A stretch of 64,000 nt of DNA, taken from contig CM043950.1 in the NCBI GenBank assembly GCA_014529385.2, positions 152,696,445-152,760,444 on the forward strand, written 5' to 3'. The notes beneath the pieces are model-generated. The model searched no databases, was not told the origin of the DNA, and saw only the letters and a program-made list of their open reading frames with translations. Position 1 is the stretch's first letter; each line of letters opens with the position of its first letter. Both the position numbers and the translations under genes were made by a program. This document shows positions 10,287 to 20,099 of this stretch, piece by piece. This DNA comes from Adiantum capillus-veneris (taxonomy: Eukaryota; Streptophyta; Polypodiopsida; Polypodiales; Pteridaceae).

Positions 10287-12045
10287 GTTTTAGAACAGCC
10301 TATTACTGATGCAGATGTACATGATGTACTTGATGAGGAAAGGGCTGAAAATGAGCATGCTAGAGGTATGCCAAAATGGCTGGTGCACACTTTGCGTGAC
10401 AGTAAATTGGATGCACCTTTATCTAGTCGTACTCGTTCAGGCTCTCGCCATGCATCTTATGCATCAGATTGTTATGCTTTGGCTGTGTCTAGTTTACATG
10501 ATGTTGAGGAGCCTCTGTCTTTTGATGAAGCACAGAATTCAAAAAATTGGATTGCTGCCATGAAATCAGAATATGATGCACTTATAGAGAATGACACATG
10601 GACTTTATGTGATTTGCCTCCTGGCAAAAAGGCCATTGGTACGAAGTGGGTTTACAAGTTGAAACGCAAGCCGGATGGTGAGATCGATCGCCATAAGGCT
10701 CGACTTGTTGCAAAGGGTTATGCACAACAAAAAGGCATAGATTATGAAGAGACTTTTGCTCCCACTTGTCGTATGACTACTGTGCGTTTTCTATGTGCAT
10801 TGGCAGCTCATTTTGGTTGGGATGTACATCAATCAGACATTGTTACTGCTTTCTTGAATGGTGACATATTTGAGGAAGTTTATGTAACGCAGCCTCGCGG
10901 TTTTTTCATAAAAGGACAAGAGGACAAAGTGTGCAAATGTAACAAGTCTTTGTATGGGTTGAAGCAATCTCCTCGTGCTTGGTATGAGAAAGCTGACACT
11001 CATTTGGTCAAACGAGGCTTTCGTAACAGTCCAACAGAAAGCACATTGTATGTAAAGCGTGAGGATGATGTATTTCTCATTGTGGTTCTTTATGTTGATG
11101 ATTTGCTGATCACTGGACCAAATGAGAGACATATTGCTGAATTTAAGGCTGATTTGAATGCTACTTTCGAGATGAAAGATTTGGGGCTGTTGCATCATTA
11201 CTTGGGTATACAGTTTAAGCAGTGTGATGGTGGTATTGCCTTGTGTCAGAAAAGTTACATAGAGACATTGCTATGTAAGTTTGGACTTGAGGATTGCAAA
11301 CCTATTGCCACTCCCATGGAAACAGGTTTGAAGTTGAGTCTACATGATGCTGGCGATCCTGCTGATGTCACTCTTTACCAAACTGCTGTTGGCTGCCTCA
11401 TTTATGTATGCAACACGAGGCCAGATATTCAGTTTGCAGTCTCGCAGGTCAGCAGATTTATGCATAGCCCAGGGTCTAAGCATTGGCAGGCTGTCAAGAG
11501 GATTTTCCGCTACCTTAGTGGCACTTTACATCTTGGCTTGTTTCATCCCAAGGGGGATCATTGCCGCCAGACTTACATGCTTTTTCAGACTCAGATTGGG
11601 CTGGTTGTTTTGACACGCGAGTGTCCACAAGTGGTTTTTGTTTCATGCTTGGCAGTTCATGTATATCATGGTTGAGCAAAAAGCAACCTACTGTGGCCAC
11701 TTCGAGTTGTGAGGCTGAGTACAGGGTAGTCTTCACAGCTACGGTTGAGTGTGTATGGCTCAGACGCCTTATGGCGGACTTGGGTGTTGGACAGGACACT
11801 ACCAACACTATCTACACTGACAGTCAGAGCGCATTGGCAGTTGCGAGGAACCCAATTTTTCATGCTCGCACAAAGCACATTGAGGTGCATTACCACTATG
11901 TCAGGGAGAGGCTCTCAGCAGGAGGATCAGCTTGGCTTATGTGCCAACACAGGACAACCTTGCAGATCTTTTCACAAAGGCATTGTCTCGTGAGAAGCTT
12001 GAAGCTTTCCGCAAAGCTTTGGGCTTACTCCCCTTTGTGGACTGA
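10287..12045 (+). pseudogene. Copia reverse transcriptase and RNase H (frameshifted near the end)
   Basis: The RT domain is uninterrupted to about 11565. It has K-W-V-Y-K-L-K, A-R-L-V-A-K-G-Y near 10700, D-V-H-Q-S-D-I-V-T-A-F-L-N-G, L-Y-G-L-K-Q-S-P-R-A-W-Y and the catalytic L-Y-V-D-D-L-L near 11090. A frameshift near 11565 separates it from RNase H, which shows D-S-D-W-A-G, S-C-E-A-E-Y, T-D-S-Q-S-A and R-T-K-H-I-E-V-H-Y. A further shift near 11928 affects the last 35 codons (A-D-L-F-T-K motif). RT and RNase H would copy the element RNA into DNA inside the particle. A one-base deletion in a G run near 10275 separates it from the integrase part. Confidence 0.88.
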
Positions 12046-12108
12046 TCCTGTCCTCAGGGCATGGCACTTCCCTTTACTCATGTGCCAGCTCTCGTTCACC
12101 GCATCACT

Positions 12109-12119
12109 CCAGGGGGATT
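12109..12119 (+). promoter_or_regulatory. Polypurine tract of copia element
   Basis: CCAGGGGGATT directly precedes the 3' LTR start at 12120, the expected position of the plus-strand DNA primer. Confidence 0.85.
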
Positions 12120-12347
12120 TGTTACCATATACATGTGGTAGTGATGTGTGTGAACACACTAGGACCGCCGGGGCATTTTTTCCCTCTTTAGGAGGTTTTT
12201 TTCCCCCGTGCATTGTATATACGCCCATCACTCTAGGGCTATCTATCTTTCCATTGCACACTAAGTAACACACTCTCTATTGTGTGCCTTGAGCTTCCTT
12301 CGTCTTCTCCAAGCTGTGTGTTTTTCTCTGCAACCCTAATTCCAACA
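12120..12347 (+). repeat. 3' LTR of copia element
   Basis: 228 bp, TGTTACC to TTCCAACA. Differences from the 5' LTR are two opposite T-run changes, one extra T in gccttgag and one A/C substitution near the end. Confidence 0.95.
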
Positions 12348-12352
12348 ACACT
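12348..12352. repeat. Right target-site duplication of the copia element
   Basis: acact matches 7166-7170 exactly. Confidence 0.93.
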
Positions 12353-13291
12353 CACTACAATGGTCTCATCTTTTGGGTTAAATACCCCACCATCCAGCCA
12401 CCCTCCAATGTCCCCCATGCCTTTAACAAAATGCAAAAAAAACTCTTTAAAAACCTCATTTTTTGCTCCTACTTTCCCTAGCCTGCCAACTGTCACCTGA
12501 CGATCCATTTGCCGAGCCGCAAAACCGACCAAAAACTCACTGAGCCCACTCCGACTTCCACCAACCTTGCCACACTTCACAATTCCCAGAGCCCCCAAAT
12601 TGAGGCCGCAAAAACCAAGAAATTCATCTGCAATTAATCCCAAACAAATGCACCCAATCTTTCCAATTGTTGTAATTTTGTGCTCCGAGCTCTGCTTGAC
12701 AAGCAATCAACTCCTACTGAGTCCGTATGATGCATACCCTGCTCTAGAACCTTTTTGAGGCTCAAAAGACGCAAGATGGCATGATTCCCCATGTGGTCAG
12801 GTGGGCACCAACCTAGCCCCTGGCAAAACTTCAAATGGCCATAAACTGCAATCCATGGCTCCTATATGGCATCTGAAAAGATGGGGTAGGCTCCATAAAT
12901 CAAGCACTACACACCTATACCCTGACATCCACTTGGGCCACCTATCCCCAGATGCCCTGTCCAGCAAGAATCTACAACACACTGAACCTTCAACCTTCAA
13001 TATCTTGGGCTTCATAGCTCTGTTTGATGAGTTGTATGGACCTACTCCTTTAGCACGTCAACCTCTATATTCCTAGATCCAAAGACTACATCTCACATCT
13101 CCTTTAGCTTCTCCCCAAAATAGCCCCTTCTGAAGCCTTTCTTGGTCTATAAACCGCATTAGTCATACATCTCCACTGCTACCTGTCTGCCCATGATCTT
13201 CCTAGTTGCTCCAGCCTTTTTCCATGCTTCTGCCAGCCTACACATATCTTCCCATGCCATCTTCTATGGTCGACACACTTTGGTTGTACCA
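12353..13291 (-). repeat. Right (5') LTR of the long-LTR element, part 2
   Basis: Continues the alignment to the left LTR from about 2756 to 3732 and ends at the shared gtacca. Compared with the left LTR it lacks about 40 bp after position 12405. Confidence 0.8.
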
Positions 13292-13769
13292 ACGGCTCAA
13301 AAACAACCAAACCCAAGAACAGAGATGGATGACATATCCATATGTGGAACTAGAAAAGGACAGGCTTGAAAGGTGCAAGAAAATGATTCAAACAGCCCAA
13401 GCTTTACTAGAACCATCAATTGAAAACCTGAGGGTGTGATCCTTGTCCCACCTATACCAATAATCCACCAAACCAGGAACAAAAGAGCCAGATTCTAGTC
13501 ACGTGCATGAACAAAAGCTCAAGGACCCAGCATTAGAACCAAAAATAGTGTTGAAATGGATGACTCTTCCGAGGGATTTAACCTAGTTATACCTAACAGC
13601 TGTAAAGAAATAATTGTCTTGACGAAACATGGAAACAAGTCAAAGTGGCCAATGAAGCAAGTGAGATAAGCAGACGAGTAAACCAAACAAGTGATGGAAG
13701 AGGAGTGTCTCTTCCACCAATAGATAAAATCGAGACTCGATCTCAAATGAATCTAGAAGTGGAATCATA

Positions 13770-14400
13770 TTGGGGAGAGAAAGGATATGTACAATCTATG
13801 GACACCAACCCCATTTGATAAGAACACTACCGTCCTATACAGGAGAGCACGAGGCCAAGTCAGATGTTATTCAAGTCACATCACAAAGAGTGTCTTCCAA
13901 CAAGGTCATTTATTCAAAAGGATTGATAGACATATTGTCGACACTAGTCACTTGTACAATAATGTTAGCCAAGTTACTGAGAATACGACCAAACATGTGG
14001 GCTACTATGGAAAAATGCCTAGAGAAATTTGGTGTAAAAAAACCAATGACTCAAATCAAGGAAGGGACCAAAGAGCTTGAAATGCCTCAACTAAACACTC
14101 GACCAATGCCACTAAACAAGGTAGACGAGTACTATGAGGGAGAAGATGGGAGCACCACTCTTCCTGTGGAGTTCCAAAGTGTAAAAACCTTGGCAATCCT
14201 TGACAACACAGCTGGCGTTGCCATTGCAACAAAAGAGATCTGGAAAAATGGGTAAACCCAGTAGTGATAACTACCAGGATGAAACTCTAGCTTGCAGACA
14301 GACACATGGAAAGGCCCATAGGACTGCTAGAAAAAGAAATTGTTACTTCTTGCGGCATTGAATATGAGCAAACCTTTAGATTCCACTATTGTGTCAAGAT
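13770..14400 (+). pseudogene. Retropepsin-like aspartic protease remnant
   Basis: The open stretch from 13770 ends in L-A-I-L-D-N-T-A-G-V-A-I-A-T-K-E-I-W near 14200-14240. This resembles the active-site region of plant LTR-element proteases, with D-N-T-A-G in place of D-S/T-G. After a frameshift near 14250 the translation continues with M-E-R-P-I-G-L-L-E-K and S-C-G-I-E-Y, as in the second half of such proteases. The upstream 140 residues are low in recognisable signal. The usual C-terminal I-L-G-R-P motif is not seen. It would have processed a Gag-Pol polyprotein; here it is interrupted and inactive. The family assignment rests on motif pattern alone. Confidence 0.55.
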
Positions 14401-14559
14401 CAGAACTTCCAGCATGGTTGGGTAAGCCTAAAGAATTGTGGATGTGTGGAGCTTTGCAATGCAGAATCTTAAAGCAAGAGGAGTGTATTTTAGAAAGGGC
14501 AATTGAAGATAAGGATTATATCCAGAACCCTTTCTTGAGGAATCATTAGAGCCACTCAA

Positions 14560-15240
14560 ATGGAAACACATCTTGGCTACTCTCAATGTATGCGCTATTC
14601 AAGACAATCCAACAATGAAGTTTTGTGATGAAGATGGCTATGATGCCGTTCCTTACTTTGCAATAAGTTTGATCCAGGAAAGCGAAGACGAAGAAGAGAT
14701 GAGTTCTATGACTCTGTAGAACACTTGGAGCTTCAAGAAGATACCAACATTGGAAATCTCGACAACCGAGCAGGTGACATAAAAGACACTTTAACTAATG
14801 AATGGTTTTCTAATTGTCCAGATCAAAGACCCAAGAAACAATGTCATCACTACAAAAATAAAGTACATTAAAAGTAGATTCCAAAATCCACTATGGAAAT
14901 GCAACTATAACAAGCATCCTCATGCATGGCTCCTATACATAAGAAAAGACCCATGCAAGAAGAACACAACCATGTCAACGGGCTAACAATGCTCTAATCA
15001 AGTGGATATCAAAGTCATCCCAGAAACAACAACCCAAGAGCAAGCAAACAGTAACTTTCCATGACGAGCCAAACCACAAAGGAAAAGTGCTAGAATGCAA
15101 CCTTGATGAGGATAGCAGTGATAATGATGATTCTTATGAAATGTCCTACAAGAAAGTTAGGTCGTCACTGTTGCTAGCAGCTTCCATAACAACCAAAGCA
15201 AGCCAGAAGAAAAGAACAACAAGTCAGAACCAAAAAGCTT
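14560..15240 (+). pseudogene. Acidic, lysine/serine-rich retroelement spacer (decayed)
   Basis: Short open stretches on the plus strand include an acidic patch near 14670-14705 (E-S-E-D-E-E-E-M) and a region at 14995-15240 that reads as lysine-rich followed by a D-E-D-S-S-D-N-D-D-S acid run. Such charged spacers are common between the domains of plant retroelement polyproteins. No catalytic motif is seen. Confidence 0.35.
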
Positions 15241-15720
15241 GACAAATCTGGATACCAAAGAGCCAACTTGGTCAAAAACAAGTATGGTTCAAGAAGACAA
15301 AGACCTCTGATGAAAATTCACAAGATCCAACACCAAAAGGAAAACAAGTGAAGTCTGCAAGAACGTCTAAGAAAAACACAAAGTCGAAAGCTTTTGCAAT
15401 TTGGGTTCCAAAGAAGTTGATGCAAGCACAAAGAGAGAAGAGTTTATTTGGATCCCAAAATAGTTGAAGTGTCAACTCCCAAAGTCTAAATCTCGTCCAG
15501 CCAAGAGTACAAGGGTTGAAGCAAAGACCGCTACTGACTCACACAATGATAAGGTGGATCCAAAGAAGTCTCTCCAAACACAAACGAAGCAGGGACAAGT
15601 ATGGGTCCCTAACAAGAAGCATCAACAAAACAACCAGTAATTACCAAGAAGTGGGTCCCAAAGGAAATCAATATTAAACCTATTTTCACTGCAACGTCGC
15701 TTGAATTCTTTCAATTTCTC
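15241..15720 (+). pseudogene. Basic region with repeated W-[IV]-P-K motifs
   Basis: Across short frameshifts the plus strand encodes repeated motifs of the form I-W-I-P-K, I-W-V-P-K, V-W-V-P-N-K and K-W-V-P-K within a Lys/Ser/Gln-rich background, at about 15248, 15398, 15600 and 15645. Similar W-V-P-K repeats occur in the spacer between Gag and protease of some plant copia elements. Function is unknown. Stops separate the motifs, so this is a relic. Confidence 0.4.
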
Positions 15721-16005
15721 CTACGATTACAGTACAGCTAAAAGAGATCACCAAAATCTCTACAACCTTCAATCAAGAAAATGGCACATAAGCTTCAAAG
15801 ATCATCACATTGCTTAGAATAGGAAGCCTCGCCAGCAAATGCTAATAAGAGAATTGCTTATACCCACATCTTGCACAACATAAATTTTTCCATGCATTGA
15901 TGTGTATGCATAATAGGGCTACATTACAAGGCCTGCATAGGCACAATTTTTAATTTTCCAAGCACAACACATACCTTGGCGATACTCTGTCATCAAGGAG
16001 GACTC

Positions 16006-16022
16006 CAAATAGGAGGGGGGAA
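16006..16022 (+). promoter_or_regulatory. Polypurine-tract-like sequence
   Basis: CAAATAGGAGGGGGGAA resembles the tract at 17867 but is not followed by a TG LTR start that I can pair with another copy. It may mark the end of a different fused element. Confidence 0.35.
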
Positions 16023-17269
16023 TTCTAAATGTGGACTAATATATTTCTGAGTTGTATTGATTTTTGGCGTTTGATTGTGATATTTTTTGACAAAATTTAG
16101 AGTATATACCCTCATAGTAGCATTACAAGAGGAGTACGGGGACAAAAGCCATATATGAGCCCCTAGGACATGTGTATAGTATGCATAGTGTTTATAATTC
16201 TATTTGAATGATTTTGCTTTTTGTTGAGTTGATTTTGGGTTTTATTTAGTTGTTTTTTGAGATTTTCCACAAAAAAATTCCATAATCCAGATGAAAAAAG
16301 ACTAAAGAGATGTCACGCTATACAAAACGAAGAAGGTATGAGAAAATGATGACACTTCACGAAGCATGTCTCAAAAGCCATACGCGCAATAGGTAATGTC
16401 AACGGTGAGAAAATAATGCCGATCAGCCTTCAACAACAACATGAGGCCAAACATGACTGAGAATGGTCATAAAACTCCGGGATGGACTACAAGGAAAAAG
16501 GAAGTTGGTGATGAGACTAAACAAAAGTACCCATCAAGTGTAAAGTTGCCTATCAGACACTTCATGTGACTACAAGGCCGTATACATGAAGTAGATCTTT
16601 ATACTTCTTTATACTCTGTAAATCTTCTATCTCGTATGTGACTTAATGAAGCCTAACAAACAAAAGGGACTAATCATACTGACAAGAACAAAGGGGCAAA
16701 AGAAATGACAATTCAGTCACCTATCGTGATAGATGTCTGCAAGGGCAACCAGAGATCAAGCCATCTTTTGGTCATCATCATTGGTTCTACACATGTTTGG
16801 TAGCCAAAAGGTGCCAGAGATGCCCATCAATCATTTTTTAGACTGAAGTCCAAAAAGTGCCAAATACAAGTCCAAATAAGGCCAAACTTTGTCAGTGGGC
16901 TATGAATAGAGAATACAACCTAAGGTTAAAAAGAAAAACAAAAGTCTAACCCCTAGCCTAAGATGCAATTTTTTCAAAGCTGAAGCAATGATAGGGACAA
17001 ATGGATGATCAAAGCTGAAGCAATGATAGGGACAAATGGATGATGAAAGCTCATAGATGGGCAATATCGCAAATGATGTCAGATACAGCCCTTTTGATGC
17101 AAGTTACTAACTTGGGGAAGTAACTGGGGTTTGTGAGGCTTTAATTAAGTCATGTATCGGGTAGAAGCAGTATAATGATTTACACATCACACAAAAACTA
17201 ACATTGGCAAATGCGACTTTGATCACCTTGATGTAGGAACAAAGGAGTCACCAACAAAAAAGAGCAAAC
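16023..17269. other. Non-coding part of the mosaic retroelement
   Basis: About 1.25 kb without a supported reading frame. It contains the 35-bp tandem duplication at 16974-17043. No LTR boundary or promoter motif is convincing. Confidence 0.5.
16974..17043. repeat. Perfect 35-bp tandem duplication
   Basis: Two adjacent identical 35-bp units (16974-17008 and 17009-17043) starting tcaaagctgaagc and ending gacaaatggatga. Confidence 0.95.
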
Positions 17270-17757
17270 ACAAATGGTAGACAAACCAACTTTTTAGGGT
17301 TCCATATCTTTCCTTTATGACGCGAATCAAATGCTAGACATGGGTTTTGAACCTAAAATCCAAAATTTATCTCCCAGATCCGGCCTAATAGAATTTATAT
17401 TGGAGTCAACTTGGCCTAACGAAGTTGAAGGTTTAGCCAAAAAAATTCTACAAAATCCTTACAAAGTTGTCACTGCTCACAAGATCTAAAATCCGATCAC
17501 TCAATTCTTATACAGATTGTAGAAATTGTTTCTGAGAATGCGACATACTCAAAATTGACAGATATGTTGGAGCAAGTAATGGATGGAGATTTATCTATCC
17601 ATGAGGATAAGAGTCAAGCTGAACAAGATTGGGTTCTTTTTGAATTTAGATTAGGCAATAACCCTATAATGATAGCAACAAATGTTGCAGCTAGGGCTTA
17701 AATATGAAGAACGTCATAAACTTCATTATCAATAATGATATTCATGGATCATAGTTC
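17270..17757 (+). pseudogene. Captured fragment of a DEAD-box RNA helicase
   Basis: The plus-strand translation follows the core of a plant DDX5/RH20-like ATP-dependent RNA helicase over about 150 residues. In order: the motif II region (the D-E-A-D box reduced to D-A-N, followed by Q-M-L-D-M-G-F-E-P-K-I at 17328-17360), the motif III region (S-A-T-W-P reduced to E-S-T-W-P, then N-E-V-E-G-L-A), I-V-E-I-V-S-E near 17515, L-S-I-H-E-D-K-S-Q (the motif IV/IVa region), D-W-V-L-F-E-F-R, and A-T-N-V-A-A-R (motif V, normally A-T-D-V-A-A-R-G). It runs through G-L-N-M-K-N-V before homology ends. A TAA at 17487, small frameshifts and a loss of about 30 residues after E-Q-V-M-D-G break it. Motif VI is absent. 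It lies about 110 bp before a polypurine tract and LTR, so it appears to have been carried by the retroelement. Such helicases normally unwind RNA; this fragment cannot. Confidence 0.85.
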
Positions 17758-17866
17758 TTGTTGTGGTTTGACGAAAGTACAAGCAATGGAGCAAACAAAA
17801 GCAAAAACAACAACAAAGACCGCACCGACATTGAGAACCAGATCATGTCAGGGACGACATGAATTC

Positions 17867-17877
17867 AGAGGGGGGAA
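17867..17877 (+). promoter_or_regulatory. Polypurine tract
   Basis: AGAGGGGGGAA immediately before a TG LTR start at 17878. Confidence 0.75.
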
Positions 17878-18440
17878 TGTTGACCCATGGGTCAACTTCA
17901 CGACATAACTCAAAAAAGCCTTATTTACTGAGAATTATGGAATGTTGTGGATTATGGTTAAAAACATCGTTTGTAATGAGTAGTTAGTCTAGTTGCAAAA
18001 AGCGCAATGCAATAGCACTTCTAGATTGTACATACAAAACCATTTTACCCCTTGAACTCTATTTTAGGTTTGACGTATGGTAGCCTTAGTATATAACGTA
18101 CCTAGGTCATGTTTTAAACAGAACTTTATCATAATCTAAGTTTTAAGCTGCCGTCGACTGTGTGTGATAGAGAAAGAGAGAGAGGATGAGCTTCTTCCTG
18201 ACGCAAATCCCCACTTGTTCATCACATCGGAGATTCAACAACACATCATCCTAGGCTCGGCAAGACCTACGCGACAATGCCAAGCATTCCACGATGTCGT
18301 GATGCTTAGCCTTCATTGGGAGAAAAACCCACAAAAAGAGAAGGACTTTTTAGGTTTTCTTGGCGAAAGCATGTCGAGATTTTAATGTGAGTTCTGAAGT
18401 ACCATCATGGAGGCAGCTCAATAGTTTGTGTTTTAAAACC
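17878..18440 (+). repeat. 3' LTR of the mosaic retroelement (right end approximate)
   Basis: Starts TGTTGACCC after the polypurine tract. It contains a TATA-like motif near 18089 and a GA-rich stretch near 18168. No second copy exists in the window, so the right end is not fixed; it must lie before the Tat-like copy that begins near 18445-18490. Bases 17879-17896 form a perfect 18-bp palindrome. The open stretch 18164-18385 is unsupported as a gene. Confidence 0.6.
18089..18096 (+). promoter_or_regulatory. TATA-like motif in the LTR
   Basis: GTATATAA about 210 bp into the LTR, a plausible U3/R promoter position. Confidence 0.4.
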
Positions 18441-18444
18441 CAAA

Positions 18445-19848
18445 TTTTATTTTCTGGTTCCTTTTTTTAACCAAGACATGGAATATGGTGTGGATAGCTC
18501 AAAACAAGCATCTTGTCTAGGGGACATGCCGTGCTTTACAACCCTCGATTCGGTTAGGTACATCCCATGAAAATCCTAAAACTAGTCTTTTCCTAGTGGG
18601 AAGGGGGGCTAGAATTAGTAAGTCCAAAGGGTGAGTGTGAAGGGGATGGTGGAGGACTTGAGGAACTTGTCCCACATGCCCTCCCTTCACTTGAGATCCT
18701 AGTCTTTATGTATAAAGTAGTGTGGATAGTATATCATAAGACTGAGGACTGAGGCTTGGGCTTGGGCTTGGGGAAGATCTCGATCTCAATCCCTTCCTTT
18801 TAAAGTGAGGGTTTTAATTTTGTTTTGAGTTTTGTTTTCAGTCCCAGATATCCCGAGCGTTTTTCTCTCTCTTTTTGTCTAACTCTGTCTAACCTCCTTG
18901 CAGCTAACACAGTTAATTAGCACTACTTACCTGTGCTTACACACCATCTAACACAAAATTGCACACTCACAAACAATCAACCTTCTCACTGTCTACTCTA
19001 TTGCTCACTGTCTACACTAACTAATAGAGCAAAACTGCTCATTCACAAAGCACATTAGATTTACACCAACTAACAAATATACTAACATCTGCACATAACA
19101 GATCTTAGCAAATCTTCTAAAAAACTTGCAAATTTCAACACTAACAAATTCTAATAAACCTGCTAAGCCTGCGCATTATAGCCACTTAGCAGATCTACAC
19201 AAACTCAACAGAAAACACGAAAATGCCCAAAAGTAAAGGCTTCTTGAAGTAGCACTGAGTGCTCCTCAAGCTTCGTGCAAGGCAGTCCTCGATAGTGAAA
19301 CCAAAACTCTACGCTTTGCTGCACATGTCAAAGGTTGGGAACTTGCCTCTATAGTGTGTGTGAGCCTCAAAAGGCTCCAAGCACACAACTAGAAAATCCT
19401 AACAAGCTCAAAGAAACAATGTATGTCACTCACCACTCGATGCTTCCGTCATGAAGGATCCTGTGCTGCAAAGAATAAGAGCCGCTGTTGATGCCGTGCT
19501 CAATCGCCGATGCCGCCGCAATGCCTCTCTCTCTCTCTAAAGCATACACACACACACACACATACACACGTGATCACATGAAGGAGAAGGAGATAGAGAT
19601 GGAGCAATAGCACTTCTTAGCTTACACCTCCAAGAATAAGGATTTTTAGGTCAAATGGACCTTTTATAAGAGTTTGACCCATTCACACACGGGCGGCCCA
19701 CAGTGGCCTACTGTAAAAATAAGATAAGTGATTCACCTCTCATCGGCGATCACCTACACACCTATGGATCGACAATCTTGGTCCATGACTCAATCAAATA
19801 AATAACATGCGTACGATGAAGGTGATAGGGTGTCCATGAGGGTTAACA
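18445..19848 (-). mobile_element. Decayed copy of the Tat-like gypsy leader and LTR
   Basis: Aligns in the same orientation with about 330-1364. Shared landmarks are the gatagctcaaaac block, the cccacatgc block, the GGGCTT hexamers, the ggctccaagcacacaac block, the CT/CA microsatellite and the LTR end ggttaaca. About 450 bp of extra leader (18785-19240) is present. The PBS is no longer recognisable (gtgaaaccaaaa where the first copy has gcggcgccaaaa). No gag is attached: the left side joins the LTR of another element. It is an old truncated remnant. Confidence 0.72.
19308..19848 (-). repeat. LTR of the decayed Tat-like copy
   Basis: Corresponds to 788-1364 of the first copy, with the same terminal ggttaaca. 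It includes a CA microsatellite at about 19547-19567. Confidence 0.65.
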
Positions 19849-20099
19849 TGATGGCATGTCCACGAAGGAGACCACGACCTACACCACCACATGCCTAGCC
19901 CTAGCCTTCAAGGATGGCCAACAACAGCAGATAGAGTCATAGAGTACGCAGAAGACAGAGCCATCCTTTGAGCTTGGGGCTCAAGGAGAGAGTTGGCAGC
20001 AGGTTCATGGTCGATGTTGACAGGGGCCACTGGGCCTGCCTGGCACTCAGGAGGTCCCAAGGCTTCTGCCCAACAATAGTGGTTTTTCCACAGGGAATT

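Larger units (their letters stand above)
7171..12347 (+). mobile_element. Young Ty1/copia LTR retrotransposon (full length, coding region broken)
   Basis: A complete 5177-bp element: 5' LTR 7171-7397, initiator-tRNA-Met PBS, gag, protease, integrase, RT and RNase H in the copia order, a polypurine tract, and 3' LTR 12120-12347, flanked by a perfect 5-bp duplication. The two LTRs differ by about four changes, three of them single-base length differences, so the insertion is recent. The coding region nevertheless has one nonsense codon and about six frameshifts. The same family recurs as the decayed copy at 60362-64000. It inserted in the 5' LTR of the long-LTR element, whose other LTR preserves the empty site. 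Confidence 0.95.
1536..13291 (-). mobile_element. Non-autonomous long-LTR retrotransposon (LARD-like), split by a copia insertion
   Basis: Direct repeats of about 2.2 kb (1536-3732, and 5994-7170 plus 12353-13291) flank a 2.26-kb interior. Read on the minus strand the repeats start TGGTAC and end CTCTCCA. A purine-rich tract precedes the left repeat and a TGGTGCCCCC primer-binding site follows the right repeat, so the element runs right to left. The interior codes only for gag-like sequence; no protease, RT, RNase H or integrase is recognisable, so it would depend on another element's enzymes. The right LTR was later split by the copia at 7171-12347. The outer flanks (cacgc and acggc) are not a clean target duplication. 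Confidence 0.75.
13292..17877 (+). mobile_element. Degenerate mosaic retroelement interior
   Basis: A 4.6-kb stretch that ends in a clear polypurine tract and LTR start at 17867-17878. Protein-like remnants are all on the plus strand: a retropepsin-like segment, an acidic region, a basic W-P-K motif region and a helicase fragment. No RT or integrase is recognisable and the 5' LTR is not in the window. A second purine tract near 16006-16022 suggests either two fused elements or an internal tract. The first 480 bases (13292-13770) hold only short open stretches that I cannot assign. Confidence 0.55.

Noticed and set aside
13519-13746. Hydrophobic minus-strand ORF
   Set aside because: It lies opposite retroelement remnants, has no recognisable motif and no supporting context.
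13770-14400. Endogenous pararetrovirus origin
   Set aside because: Only a protease-like remnant is visible; no movement protein or coat region, and it ends in an LTR.
17270-17757. Functional helicase gene
   Set aside because: Catalytic box lost, stop codon and frameshifts, about 30 residues missing and no motif VI.
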